Shown in pieces: positions 23,599 to 35,969 of a DNA stretch of 64,000 nucleotides. Position 1 is the first letter of the stretch; each line of letters opens with the position of its first letter. The stretch is from NCBI GenBank assembly GCA_003415625.1, contig PYIU01000004.1, positions 2,046,001 through 2,110,000 of the forward strand, given 5' to 3'. The translations under genes and the position numbers were made by a program. Under the pieces are notes generated by a model. It was not told the origin of the DNA. It ran no database searches and saw only the letters and a list, made by a program, of their open reading frames with translations. Source of the DNA: Aquanectria penicillioides (lineage: Eukaryota > Ascomycota > Sordariomycetes > Hypocreales > Nectriaceae).

Positions 23599-26500
23599 GG
23601 TGGTGAAGTCGCGGGCAAGCGCCCGATGGGCCCTTGACGCCAGCCAGATTGGAAGAGTCGCGGCGGAGCAGACTCAAGCGTGAAGTCGTCGTGGCGGGAG
23701 CGTGTACCAAGGTGCAATTGGAGCGGCACCCGCTTGTCGTCGAGGTCGAGGTCGGCGGCGGCGGCGACGAGATCGAAGTCGACCAGGGACGTTATTTGGC
23801 GATTTGGTTCGTGGGGGAGAGGGAGAGATGGGATGGGTGTTGATGAAGATGGAGACAACGGAGATGGGAGATTAGGGGAGTTGTGTAAGCAAGACGGGGC
23901 GGGAGAGGGAAAAAAGCTACGGTGGACTTTGGGACACACTCCACTGGGGCTTCGGGGGGCTACGGGGGAAAGCCACTGGCTGGGGGCGTCTCCAGTGGGA
24001 CGCCGGGGACCCGTTCTCGAGAGACTTGGAACCCCGTTTGGGACTCCAGGGACCGCCTGGGACACTTGGGAAGCCTGGGAAGGCCTGGGAACGCTTGGGA
24101 CGGGCTGGGCAAGGGAAATGGCAGTGGAGAGAAGTGGGTGTGGGTAAGGGTGTGCAGGCAGTGGGCAGTGAGTGGGCAGTGGACTAGTGGACGGTGCAGG
24201 GCGTGGGGCGTAGCGCATCCCATCTCTGCCACTTTGTACCAACCCAAGGCTCGCTCAGTATCCCTGGTACATCCAGCGCAGCACAGCACAGCACAGCTTA
24301 CCGAGCAGCTGCCCTCTAAGGTGGTGGCCCAGGAGGTGGAGGTGGAGGTGCATACATACGGGAGCGAGGGAGCGAGGGAGCGCGAGGTACCCTCCATACC
24401 AATCTACCCGCTTTGGGAGGCGGCGCGTGGGTGTGGCGGCGCCGGCGGGCGCGGCGAGGGTTGGGTTGGATTGAGAAAAGAGAGCAGCCAAAAGGGCTTG
24501 ATTGATTCCGGGGCATCCGACAAGAACAAGCCCTGCGTCGCGTCGATCGATTCGCCGGTCCTGGACTATTGCTATTACCAACCAACCGACCGACCGACAG
24601 CTCGAGCTCCGGAGCAGACGGAGGTGACGGAGGTAACGGGAGCAAGAGGGCATGGCAATGCGAGCATTGCGAGAGCGGCAGCGAAACATGGTCGTGCTGC
24701 ACCCCCCCCAGTTCCGCGTCGCATGCAATTCCATCCATGCCTCCTCCATGCCCTCCATGCTCTCTCACCCTCACCCTCCTCTCCATACACTCCATACGGA
24801 GTACCTGCTGCCTCTTCGCCCACCCACCCGTCCATCCACCCGTCCATCCAAACCGCTCGTTCAAACCACAATGCTCGTGCTCATAGTCACTGATCGGTGG
24901 GTTCAGCGGCGGTCCCAGTGGGGAACTTCCAATCCAAGAAATCACGTCGGGCCCCGTCCACACTGTTTACGCTTCGCACGCTTTGGAGGGCGTACGACCC
25001 TGCCAATCTGCCCCCCTTTTCTGCGCCCCCTACGTAGTAAGCCTCCAGCCAAATGCATTGCGGCGGACTTGCCAGTGGTAACTGTCCGCTAGGTTCGGCG
25101 GAAAACAGCAGCCCAGAAACACGTCTATTATTATTTTTATTTTTTTTCCCCTTCCGAACGAATGCCCGTTAACTGCCTAGGTACCTAGCAAGCCTCCAGG
25201 TATCCCGTTTTCCGAGATAGATCAATCCTTGTGTCCAGGTATCAGATCCCACCCAAATAGCCGCAAAGGAACAGATCCACGACTCCTCAGCCCTCAACCC
25301 TGCAAATTCGCATTTACGCATCAACGCATCACGACACCGCACACCCACCCATCATGATCCAATCCTAGGTACCCGATCCAACACGCATCAAGTCCAGCAC
25401 GGAGCACCACGGAGCACCGTTAGGAGCGCTAAGCCGCTCCTCTTGCAGCTTCTTGGTTTGAGAAGACGGCAAAAGGAGGCTGGCGCTGATTCTGTTTTAA
25501 GCTTGCTATCCAACACGGCGGCAGTGCATTACATTTTTATTTTCATAGTCGTCGAAGCCTGAGTCTCATGCCGCGTGCACGCCCCTCTCTCGCGTAACCT
25601 AACAAAAGGAAGGTAGAAAAGACAATAAGCCAACATGTCAGGGAGCGTTTCGTGTCTGAGAGAACCAGACCGGGCCACAGTGCTTCAGAAAGGCCTCCCT
25701 CTGTCACTCTGTCACTCTGTCACAAGGGCGGCCTGTTCCAGACTCAGTTCGCTTGTCATTATTGGAGTGTAGTACCAGCCGGCCCATACCCAGTCGGACG
25801 TTTAACTCGGGTACCTCTCTCCCGTAACCCATGTGCGGCGGCCCTCGTGCCCCCGTGTTCCTCTTGTCTCGGACACCGGTGACAGAGCCAGGCCGGTGTT
25901 CTGGTGTCGTCAGAAGTACAGTAGAGTAGGTAATTACGAAGGATACACGTACGACAGGCCCGCCCACACCCACGCTACAGGCACACGGCAATCTGCGGTG
26001 GAGGCTGTCGCACGCTTGAGCTTTTGAGCACTTGAGCACCTTGGACTATGGCACTTTGGCACTTTAGCCTCCCGCATCTCGCGCTCGTGAATCCATTGAC
26101 CTGCCCGGGCCATGTGGCCGCTGATGCAACGCAGTCAGCGCTGGCCAACCACCAACACTCGCTACTGTCGGCGGCCGCAGCTTCCGGAGCATCATTTGGT
26201 GCATCATTGGTATCGTCATCTTCCGCTGCACGTATCATGCAGCATTAGCCACAGCCGTATCCCAAATCAGTCAGCAGCCCAGATCACAAATCCTCTCGGT
26301 CCAGCATCGTCCTGATAATGTAAGCCGGGCGAGGGTGAGGGGCACCAGTAATTAGTGGCGTCGCTGACAGGCTGTCGTCAGAAAATCCGAGCCAGACCGC
26401 GTTAGTCTTACGGTCTGTGGGCTTTAGCTGAGACGGGCCAATCCCAAGGAACCCACTCATCTGGCGGAGGACGTCCATGGAATTTGTGCCAGCCCTGAGT

Positions 26501-29332
26501 CCCTGACGGGGACCAGGGGGATTGCTGCCAGCCGTCAACCAAGCTTTTTCCTTGGACAGGCTGGCGCTGAGCTTGGGCGTTCTTCTGTCGAGACCAAGGC
26601 CCAGGCGTGGGTGCGCCGCATCAGAAAACGTCCCAGACCATCCTCCCAATCCTTTCCACCTGCGAGCTATTATACGGAGTCTGCACATCCTCCGTATAGC
26701 GTATCTGCTTCCCGGCCCCCATAGCCTTGCCGTGAGGACTAATTCCGCCACTGTCAACCCTTTTCTTTGCTCATCACATCCTTTTTGGGACGTTGCGATT
26801 CGCTTTATTTGACAGTTATGTCTTGTATGGGGAAAACATTGTCGATGGGTGCTAGGTCCAGTCCCGATGCTTGGTTGGCTTCAATTGGTCTGGTGTCCTC
26901 GGCCCAGATCTCCGTCCGCCTCGTCCAAAGATGAACGATCAGCCCCACGTAAGAAATACCTCCGTACCGTGTACTGCGATACCGAGCGCGCAGGGCGTGG
27001 CTCGCTCGTTTCTCGCCTCTCCCAGGCTCGTACAAACAGTTGTCGGTAATGACCATGCTCCCGCCGTCTCCGCCGTCGGGATGAAGGAGGGCATCAAACC
27101 CCGACAATACCATGGTAGAAGGTGCCTAGTTGATATGTTGTTCGGTGTTGCTGTACCCCTCGGTGCCTTTCGGATTCCGCCTGCTCGATTCGTCTTTACA
27201 GCTCCCCAGCTGGGTAACCATATTTGTCCGTCGGTCCCGCACCCCCCGCGGCCACAGGGTCCAACACCCGGACATATCGGGCTCTCGGGGGTTGTCAACC
27301 AGCGAGGTGCCAGTTAGCTAATCAATGAAGCCAGCAGCAGTGGGGCCATGCCTCCCGCTCGCTGCTCTTTCACGACCTTTTCCTGTGTGAGTGTGTGGCT
27401 AGCGTCTTGATGGGGGGGAAGCTCCACACTTGCTGTCCATGTCCATGTTATCGACATTCGCGAAATTCTCGATTTCGATAGTCCTGGTAGGACCTGGCGG
27501 GCTAATTCTGCAATACCTATCAATAGCCACGGGGGCTGTCTATAGGCCGTCCCCAGGTTAGTGGTTCGAATCTTCCCGGGCGCCACGCACCGCCGGCCGC
27601 CAGAGGGCACGAGAGCAGACAGGGCACCCACACGAGTCCACCGCGACACTGTTCGCCTTTCACTCTTCTCAAGCTGTCTGTCGGCTGTCGTCATGACGCA
27701 CCCATCGTCCGGTACACGCTAACCAAGAAGCACGGTCCTCCCATCCATCCCTTGCGATGGTATTGATCAAAGGCCTTTTCACCCAATCCCTCTCGATATC
27801 CGGAGTCCCCTCTGCTCTCCTGCCTCTCAGGCTCAAGCTCCGCGCAATCCTAGCCAGGGGTCCCTTGGCGTGCAGGTCCAAATTTCCAGCAAATGGCCGG
27901 GGCCTGGAGATCGTTTGTGAACCAAACTCCCAAAAGCAACGAAACACCGAGCTACGTAATCCGCTGTTTCTAGAAATGCCCGTCGGATTGGACACCAATT
28001 GGCGGGTGCCTTCTCGGAAATGGCCACGGCTGGCGTTGTAGTGGGAATTTCGTCCCGCTAGTAAGCATCTAAGCCTCACTCGAGTCCAGACTGAGCCCAG
28101 ACTCTAGATGAACAACGAGATAAGGAAAAGGGATACATATGCCAATCTACACCTTGTACGGAGTATACGTAAATACAGTGCACATTTACGATGTGTGAAC
28201 CCAACATAATGGGGTCCCGACTTCAAATCGGTGTATGTTGGTGGTAGGTGCCTCGGACTGGTGCTGGGACAGTTTCCACTTGTTGGACTCCATAAGTTAA
28301 AAGCCATTCATCACCACGAAACATGGCTGATGTATGTACTTTGTATGAGAATTGATCTGCCGCAGGATGTGGGAGCGCATCAAATTGAGGCAGTGGCCCT
28401 TGGCGTCAGCGAAGCAAATCGCCAACCGCATACGCACTTGGACACGCGTTTGACCAAGGAACGACACAAAGGCTCCCTCCTCGTCCAAGAGGCAGCACGT
28501 ATCGAAGGTAGTTGTCCCGCCGGAATGGATTTGAATGAGATGAAACGCAATCCCTGAAAATCAGTCCGGGGGTAGTATTCACCTGGATGATTTGCGCCAA
28601 GGCCCTGAACCCCTTTTTGGTACGCGAAACACGCATCATCAGTTGGTGTTGCTGGCGAGGCTTTGATACACCCCGGTCGCTCACCGGCGCCTACGCCTCT
28701 CCGTCGACTTCACCGCATCCAACAAGGCAGCATAATTAGGGTCCAACTCAAAAAACGGAGGATGCCTAGGTCGGCGCCGCCAGATGCCTGCCACGTACCT
28801 TTAGCCGCACCAGCCTTAGCTAATGAGACTCCTTCACCCAAACGTGGTGATCAGCAAAGGGTTCGTCCGCCAAGACCAGTGACAGAGAAAAGGGGTCGCA
28901 TTGCATCCTCGAAATTTGTTATCCATCCTAGCCGGCTTGGCAGCTCGTGAAGGCGCCGCAACGACGCCTGCTGCGCCTCCCCGTTGAATGAGGTAAGCGG
29001 ACCTCTCCATTTCGGGAACTGGGATGTCACTGTTGCCTCAGCCACTTCGGTGCTACCCAACGCCACACTTAAGGTTCATATCGAGTGTGGCTTGCATCTC
29101 CAGAGCGACGCGACCATTTACGAGACACTCGTTCTCGTGGCGCAAGTGAACCACGGCGGTCGTGTGTGTCTGTGTCTCCAGGCGGACCCCTTGTCAACTT
29201 GCTCATGCGTTGTGCCCTTGATACTGCGAATCCATTCTACCCTATGCCGGCCCCTTGGACTCGGAGACCCTTCACCGTCTAGTTGCGTCACCATCGCTGC
29301 GTCCTGCCGACTGCGGCAAGCCGCATCGAACC
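23599..29332. other. Long gene-poor interval (5.7 kb)
   Basis: No convincing gene is seen. Open frames on both strands are Pro/Ser/Arg-rich or overlap each other and lack recognisable motifs or consistent splice chains. The first about 1.3 kb may be the flippase leader. Notable features are exact TACGGAGTA words at 24795-24803 and 28157-28165, an inverted repeat ATACGGAG/CTCCGTAT at 26672-26697, a palindrome CTAGGTACCTAG at 25177-25188, CCATC-type simple repeats near 24825-24850, and an isolated tRNA B-box-like GGTTCGAATC near 27559 without a foldable tRNA. Confidence 0.4.
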
Positions 29333-31211
29333 ATGTCTCAAGGTGGGAAGAACGGGAATATCCTGAGCTTCTTCAAGCCCGTAAACAAGCAGCAAACCCC
29401 GGGGACTCCTCAAACGCCGAGGAAATATGAGCGCTCCAGCCTAGATCCTCCGTCTCCATCTCCACTTCCTCCGTCATCTCCGTTCAGTCATCGGGCTACC
29501 CCGGCCAAGGCACGGGCACGACTTACCCGGGACTTCGAGATCCGCGCTTCAGACGATGAGGACGATTTTGGGTCAGCATCCGACAGCTCCCTCGAGGATC
29601 TGTCTGCAATCCTAGGTCGTGGTCGTCCCATCAAAGCAGATCCGTCTCCAACCAAGAACTTCCCGTCCACTCCCAAGGCGAAGAGGACAGCCATTGAGTT
29701 TCCGGCTTCGCCGTTGACTCTTATTCCGAAACACAAGTTTGACCTCAAAGCCCTTGCCAAGGATGCACGACAAGATGAGGCAACCACAGTAAGCTCTATG
29801 AGAGCAAAGGCACTTGCCAAGGGCCGCGGCAAAGAGGAGCAGGTTTCCACGGGCGAGCCATCTCATCGTGCGCTTGAGGGTATTGTTAAGAACGAAGGCG
29901 GCCATGATGCCCACAAAGTCCTAAGAGCTGTACAACGGTCCGAAGGAGGTCAATCACAGCTCCGATACTGCTTTTTCAATGATGAATTCTCTCCTCCCGC
30001 GTCGAAATCGCCCCCCAAAAGGATTAGAGCCCCTTGGACACTGATAACTCAAGGGAATGAAAGGACCCGCGAGCAGCATCTTGCATCTGGACTACCCACC
30101 GCCCTGATCTTGAAATATGGAAACCTACCAGATACGGTTTTTAACTGGATGCTGGACGAGCTTTGTATCCACAAATCTATTATCATGCGGGAGGAATATG
30201 GCAACCTCATCAGTCGGTGTCCTGAGCAGATCGACAAACTCGTAACGCCCCAACGACTCGAGGGATTGTTCTTACGCTTGGGGGCCTCTTCGGAATTGAA
30301 GCAACATGATTCCGAGCTGAGCGTGTTAAGACATAGCATAGACCCATATCAAGGTCGTGACTGGTCTTGTCTTGGATCTTTTCTTAGCTTCCTGAAGCTT
30401 CTATCACCATATATGTCACTTCAGTCTGTTAGCTACGCTTCCCAGACCCTTCTACGCATGGCAATGGATAAATTTCTCATCTACAATATTGACATCCTAG
30501 CACTGTACGAGGATAGTATTCAGGCGCTCCTCCAAGCTGTCCCTCGGCCACACTGGGACCAGTTTGTAAGTCATGCAAGCCATGGTGTCACAGACTTCAC
30601 TAACTAGCCGTCAGTGCTTCGAAACATGTTCGTTGCTACACAAACTTACCAAGGATCAGTGCATTAGGATAAATGGGCTTGCTGGTCTTCCGATCAGTCA
30701 TGGTCCTTCGCACGAGCTGAGGCGTCGGCTGGCTATCACTTTCTTTTTTGGTAATCCCATTCTGGGTCGGCGCCACCCTGATGAAATAGTCACCATTCGA
30801 GGCATCACGCAACGTCTGAATGATGCCGATTTTTCAGTTGGCCCGAAGACTGACTTCACTGAGCTTCAAGCTGGTATCTTTGTTCTCAGCATCGTTGTTG
30901 ACGATGGTTCGCTCCTCAAACCAGACAATCGCGAAATGGAGCGGCAGTTTAACGAGGATATCGATGAGCTGACTGCCCGCCTACGAGAGACCTGGAAGAA
31001 AATCAACGATTCTGGGATGAAGCTAGCTCGCACTGAGACGAAGAATGTGATTGAATGGGTTCAACAACGACTCGCGTTGTCAGTCCGGACACGCAAGAGA
31101 CCCAAGAAGAGCATATTTGATATCCCTGGAGAAAAGGAAGATGCTTCACTCCCGAAACAGCAAGAGTACATGAAAAACTTCTTCCGCAAAGCTCCAGAGC
31201 CAACGGAGTAA
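29333..31211 (+). CDS. Uncharacterised protein with PCNA-interacting-like motifs
   Basis: Two exons (29333-30565, 30615-31211) join across a 49-bp intron (GTAAGT donor, ACTAAC branch, CAG acceptor) to 609 residues. The first 200 residues are polar, with many Ser-Pro/Thr-Pro sites and a basic patch (TPKAKRT). Residues 7-14 (NGNILSFF) resemble a PIP box with Asn for Gln. The last 16 residues contain a canonical PIP box, QEYMKNFF at 594-601, followed by basic residues. Between them is a helical globular region (about 250-570) with segments such as LPDTVFNWMLDELCIHKSI and RRRLAITFFFGNPI. The layout suggests a nuclear DNA-replication or repair factor that binds the sliding clamp; that is inference from short motifs. 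I do not recognise the central domain. It converges with the V-ATPase gene. Confidence 0.8.
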
Positions 31212-31553
31212 TCGAGACACACTAATACGTAAATGAATGAGGGCCGGAGACAATACCTCTTGTCGATTTCGAAAGATCTCGCCTGTACGTCATGACTGGC
31301 CACTGAAGTACAGGGCCATTGCCAGGGGTTATCAAAGGGACAAGATGCATGAGATGTCGTAGTTTAATGACTATAACGCGAGCCAATTCCAGAAACCAGA
31401 AAAAAACAAAAACCGTTATAATACAGCCTCTAAGCTACAAAGCATGGACTGATTACCAACTCGAGCCTTGTGATCAAGAAATGCCTCCCCTGTCGTGCAC
31501 TCCTTCAGCAGGTATGTATGTGAGCTCATGACCCCACGTGGGTTATGGAGAAT
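31212..31553. other. Convergent 3' region
   Basis: A 342-bp stretch lies between the stop codons of the PIP-motif gene and the V-ATPase subunit E gene. It is AT-richer and has no coding exon; it must contain both 3' UTRs. Confidence 0.4.
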
Positions 31554-32409
31554 TTAGTCAAAGAACTTGCGGTTGGGGTTCTTCCCGAACAGAGATTCAC
31601 GCACCGCGGGGGCAGCGGAATCCTCGAGGAGCTTCAATCGAGCCTCAAAAGTGTTATCGATATCGATCTTTCCGCCTCCGCCGATGATAAAGACACCGCC
31701 CGCGCTGTCATTTGATTAGCTTTAGCGTAGTAACCCTGCTGGAATACTCGTCAAGTACGTACCTTTCATCAGGTAGAGGGTCATCCTCAACAAGCTTGAC
31801 TACAGCATCCTTGCCCACCTCCTTCTTGTACTCCTTGACAGCCTCGTCGATGGCCTTCTTCGCCACGTCGTAGTCCTTCTTCCGTGAGCGGATCTGCACG
31901 TCGGTCTCGTTGAGAGCGTAGAGCCCCTGGAGAACAAGGCCCTTGAGCGCCTTCTGGTACTTGGCCTTATCCTTGGTTCCCTCGGCGAGCTTCTTCTGGG
32001 CATCCTCGAATATGCTGTCGAGCAACTCCTGTCGGGCGCCGAGGACCTTGAGCCTAGTTTTGTTGGCAACCGTCGACCGTGTGATCTGCTGGGACATGGT
32101 AGCCTGCTTGAACTTCTTCTCATACTGGCCGTCGATGGAGTCGGTTTCCTGGCGGACTAGCTTGGACTTTTCGATTTCGAACTCCTCGTTGGCTTTGATC
32201 TCGATTTCGCGGGCCTTCTCCATAGCTTCCTGCTTGATGAACGCAGTCATCTTGCGAAGCTCATTGTCGACCTGGAGAGGCGTTGCGGTCCGTCAGCGGG
32301 ATATTCGGCAAGGAAGATGGGATGAATGAATAGGTAGGTGGTGGGAGATGACACCCGCTGCGGCGTTAGGCAAACGTACCTGCTGGTCGGACAATGCGTG
32401 TTGCGACAT
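31554..32409 (-). CDS. VMA4: V-type H+-ATPase subunit E
   Basis: Three exons (32380-32409, 31763-32271, 31554-31704) join to 229 residues; yeast Vma4 has 233. The start MSQHALSDQQ is a ten-codon first exon followed by VDNELRKMTAFIKQEAMEKA. This is the long charged N-terminal helix of subunit E (residues about 10-110), which pairs with subunit G in the peripheral stalk. The C-terminal globular part ends with SAGGVFIIGGGGKIDIDNTF and ESLFGKNPNRKFFD, strongly conserved in the family (the GG.. segment and the terminal FG.N..RKFFD). The stalk holds the catalytic V1 sector against the proton-pumping Vo sector of vacuolar and endosomal membranes. Donors GTACGT at both introns are unusual but consistent. 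It is divergent from the NIPA-like gene. Confidence 0.95.
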
Positions 32410-33193
32410 GATGGCGGATTACGGGGAAGGCCGGGGTTCGAGAAGGAGATGGAAAATAGAACGGCGGACGGCGGGGAAGAGGAGGCAAACGACGATTGAT
32501 GGCCTCGTTGGAGAGATGACGAATGGAGATGAGGGCGAGAGCGAGTGGTTGCGAGTGGAGTCCAGGAGCTGTGACGCCAGGGCCAAGCTGTCGTCGATGA
32601 GTTCCCAAGGGAACACAGCTTAGCGGGATGTAAGCCACAGCTGGCCGGCGGCCGTCCCCCCACTCGTCAGGAGGTTTGGCCATTCAGCGGCCCCGATGAC
32701 GTTGATCACATGACATCATGTGATTGCACCGCCACACTATTCCAGGACCAGCTGCCCCAGCTTGCCAATGGCGGGAGTCGGGAGGGTCTCGTGTTGCATG
32801 CCTCAGGTCAGGCGAACCTAGACTTGTTGTATAACTCTAACAGACGTCGATTGCATCAGGATCATTGTTGTTCTTGGACGCACGCGACCGACCCGCTCCC
32901 AATTACGCCCTCAGCTTGCCTGGGTGCCGGCGCCCCCTCCAACACCCATCTCACACTCGCTACACCTCGATCCCGCGATCCTACGGTCAAGGCGTACCCG
33001 TCAGCTCGCCCTGCGGAAAGCCATCCCCAAGTCTTGACGTCAACCCAGCCTCCAACAGAGTTTCCCGCTCCCTCATCGCCCGCGATCCGATCCACGACCC
33101 GCCACAACGATAGATCGCCTTCCTATGGGCCGTACCTAGCGATTCCGCTCCAACTCTCCACTGCCAGATGACCTTGGACTTGGAGCAGGCGCA
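32410..33193. promoter_or_regulatory. Divergent promoter region, V-ATPase subunit E and NIPA-like gene
   Basis: A 784-bp region lies between two divergent start codons. The ORF at 32710-33171 on the plus strand is Pro/Ser-rich, ends just before the NIPA start and probably lies in its leader. I assign no factor sites. Confidence 0.4.
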
Positions 33194-34597
33194 ATGGGGT
33201 TGCTCGGCGGCATCTCTTCGGGCGGGAGCATAGCTGTATGTTGGATGGATCATGCGCGTTGACACTTCGTTCAAAGCTCAGTTGACTGACAATTTCCGTG
33301 ACAGCTGGGTATTCTCGTGGGGTTGCTCTCAACCAGTGTTCAGAGCCTTGGCTTAACCTTGCAACGAAAGTCGCACATCCTCGAAGACGAAAAGGGACCT
33401 CTCGATGTTCGCCGACCGCCGTATCGCAGGAGGAGATGGCAGATTGGAATGGCAATGTTCATTGTGGCAAACATTCTGGGAAGCGCCGTCCAGATCTCAA
33501 CCCTCCCTCTCCCGGTCCTCTCGACCCTCCAGGCGGCAGGCTTGGTCTTCAACTCGATTTGCGCGTCCTTAATACTCAACGAACCTTTTACTAGCTGGTC
33601 GCTATCCGGTACTCTCCTGGTTACAAGTGGCGCGGTGCTGATTGCCATCTTCGGCGCCATCCCTTCACCTGCACATGATCTAAATGAGCTCCTGGAGCTC
33701 TTGGGACGAAGGCCATTCGTGGTCTGGATGATTTTACAGGCCTTGTTTGTCGTCTCACTTGCATTGACAACCGATGTTGTCAATAGTATGTTCAATCTCT
33801 CACATGACAACCGAATCCGGCTTGTTCGTGGAATCAATTACGGCGTCATTAGCGGCGATCTCTCTGCACATGGGCTCCTCTTCGCGAAGTCCTCCGTTGA
33901 GCTGGTCATCAAGACGGTTGCGGGGCATAACCAGTTCGTCCACTGGGAATCTTGGGCGATCGTTATGACCTTTGTCACATTGGCCTTGTGCCAGCTATAC
34001 TACTTGCACCGAGGCCTCAAGCTGGTCTCTACCTCGGTCCTCTATCCCTTGGTTTTCTGCGTTTACAACATCATTGCGATTCTTGACGGTTTGATATATT
34101 TCAATCAAACCAGCTTAATTTCACCATTGCGAGCATGTCTTATTACTTTAGGCACCTTTATTCTCTTATCAGGTGTGTTCGCATTGTCCTGGCGACTCAG
34201 TGACGAGCAACACACTCCCGGAGTTGGTCAGTCAACATTGGCACCCGGCCTTGGTCTCGTGGAAGATACCGAAGGTGAGGAGGAATCCCTGCTAGGCTCC
34301 GATCAGGCAAATGCAGTGGATCTACCATCAACCTATCAAACATTCCCACCTACCAACGGCGAAAGCGCTCCTCTAACCTCTTCACGACGAAAAAGCTCTC
34401 GTTGGGTCGAACATGCTGAGATCTGGGGTGAATTGGAAGACCGCGACGAGGCTGTGTCGCCCGGGAATAGACGTCGTTCGAGTACAATGCCGGGGTTTAG
34501 CGAATCGTCACCGCTACTTGCCCAGCGGAGGACGATGCCCGCCCAGACTGGCGGGGAAGAGTCAGGCCCCAGCATGGAGTCTCCCCGCGGAAATTAA
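33194..34597 (+). CDS. NIPA-type magnesium transporter family protein
   Basis: Two exons (33194-33235, 33305-34597) join to 444 residues starting MGLLGGISSGGSIALGILVG. The first exon of 14 codons completes the first membrane segment. The protein has about nine hydrophobic segments. Those recognisable as NIPA/DMT fold include QIGMAMFIVANILGSAVQIS, LPVLSTLQAAGLVFNSI, ANILGSA-type Gly pairs, YGVISGDLSAHGLLFAKSSVE and STSVLYPLVFCVYNIIAILDG (residues about 60-310). NIPA proteins are implicated in Mg2+ transport in plasma and endosomal membranes; substrate in fungi is not settled. The final about 120 residues are hydrophilic, Ser/Glu-rich and likely cytosolic (TSSRRKSSRWVE, SSTMPGFSESSPL), with plausible phosphorylation sites. 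Confidence 0.88.
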
Positions 34598-35160
34598 CCA
34601 GACGGCGACGAAAGAGCACTGGATTTCCAGGACTTGTTGCTCGTAGAAATCTCAGACATAGAAGCTCCGCGACTTCAGAGACGCTGGGCAACATTTTTGC
34701 ATTAAGCTGGTGGAGAAACAGGGGTAGACGGCCATCTTACGGGGGGTCTAGCGCAGGTGACAATTCTTTAAGGTCAACATATCGAGATGGCCGCGAAGGT
34801 GGCCGTGATGAAGGGGGGACTAGGGAAAGCCGACAAGGTGATTCAGCTGTATAAGTAACATGCATTGGGAGTTGAAGAGGCGATGGAGGCGTTCCATAAA
34901 GCATTTGGTGATTGGGATAGTGTCTTGAAACAAAACAAATCGGACCTGGGGTTTATACGGTTCGTTTCACAAGCCAGATTATATATACTATGTTTGTTTT
35001 TGTCCGATAAAAGCTGTTTCTAAATACTTGATGCATGAAACTAGCATCCAGCCTCTCTCTCGTCGATGAGAGACGGCTTCTATGCCGAGCTACCCTACAC
35101 ATGGCTTGCTTTCTCTATGTTTTCCACCACACATGTTCTTGAGATTTATGCTTTACATTC
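34598..35160. other. Intergenic stretch up to the Copia LTR
   Basis: This holds the 3' region of the NIPA-like gene, with normal base composition until about 35100. No gene is seen. The last five bases (35156-35160, CATTC) are the probable left target-site duplication of the retrotransposon. Confidence 0.4.
35156..35160. repeat. Left target-site duplication (CATTC)
   Basis: Five bases directly before the left LTR. They match the CATCC after the right LTR (49238-49242) except for one transition. Confidence 0.6.
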
Positions 35161-35419
35161 TGTTGACGGATATAGCGGCCGGGCGAAGGTGGTCGTCGCT
35201 ATAGACATAGCGGCCGGCCATAAGCCGACCTTAGGGGCCTTGTGGGCCTAGGTCTTAAGGCCACATATTCTTATAAGGGAATCCCTGCACTATAAATAGG
35301 TGACTGCATTCTGCAACCACTATCTAGCTATTCCTTATAAATCCCAATTGATCTAAACCAACCCACTGCATATATTGCCTGCTGTAATTGTTTTTGTATA
35401 TACCTATATATTATTTATA
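35161..35419 (+). repeat. Left LTR of the Copia element
   Basis: This 259-bp repeat begins TGTTGACGG. Its outer (left) part keeps GC-rich sequence such as GCGGCCGG. Its inner (right) part is heavily transition-mutated compared with the right LTR. Confidence 0.9.
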
Positions 35420-35822
35420 GATTATAAGCCTAAAGCTTTAATTTAAAAAGAAATTATAGCTATTTAAAAGGTTTAAACTAACCTAAAGTTTATCCCTTAA
35501 AGTTAGCGCTTATAATATTAATTAATTAAGGTCTTAAGACTTAAGTAATGGCTTTAAAGCCGGCCCTAAAGCTAGTCCCTATTATTAAAGCAATTAAATA
35601 GATTAATAATAAAGAAGATTTTATTAAAGAAGAAGATAATTTTAAGGATCTTTTACTTTCTTTTAAAAGGTTAATAAAGCCTATTAAAAGGAACTTATAA
35701 AAGACTTAACTAAATTTAAGCATTATAATATAATAAATAATAAAGATAATGCAATAGATATAAAAGCTATAAAAGTACTTTAATTAAAAAACTAAAAATA
35801 AATTAAAGATTAAGTATAAAAT

Positions 35823-35969
35823 TGTAAGGATAGCGCTAGGCGCATATAAATATATAATAACCAGGCCCCTTATATACAGTTATATAGCACAATTCCAGCA
35901 CATTATGCCTAAATTGCTTGATCTTTTAGGTCTATTAGTTAAGTGGGCATGCCACCCCACCTCTTTACA
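35823..35969 (+). repeat. Left terminal repeat of the miniature LTR element
   Basis: A 147-bp copy with ends TGTAAGG and TTTACA. It is less mutated than its partner at 36317-36463. Confidence 0.75.

Noticed and set aside
24255..24963. Long overlapping ORFs on both strands at 23.6-25.1 kb
   Set aside because: Both strands are open over the same GC-rich, simple-sequence DNA, products are Pro/Arg/Ser-rich without motifs, and no splice chain connects them.
26284..26757. 157-codon minus-strand ORF
   Set aside because: It lies in gene-poor DNA with no recognisable motif, no good start context and no supporting exons.
27470..27590. Possible tRNA around GGTTCGAATC
   Set aside because: The B-box-like word is present, but the flanking bases do not form a five-pair T-stem and no matching acceptor or anticodon arm could be found on either strand.
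32710..33171. 153-codon plus-strand ORF upstream of the NIPA-like gene
   Set aside because: The composition is low-complexity Pro/Ser/Thr and it ends 22 bases before the NIPA start; more likely leader sequence.
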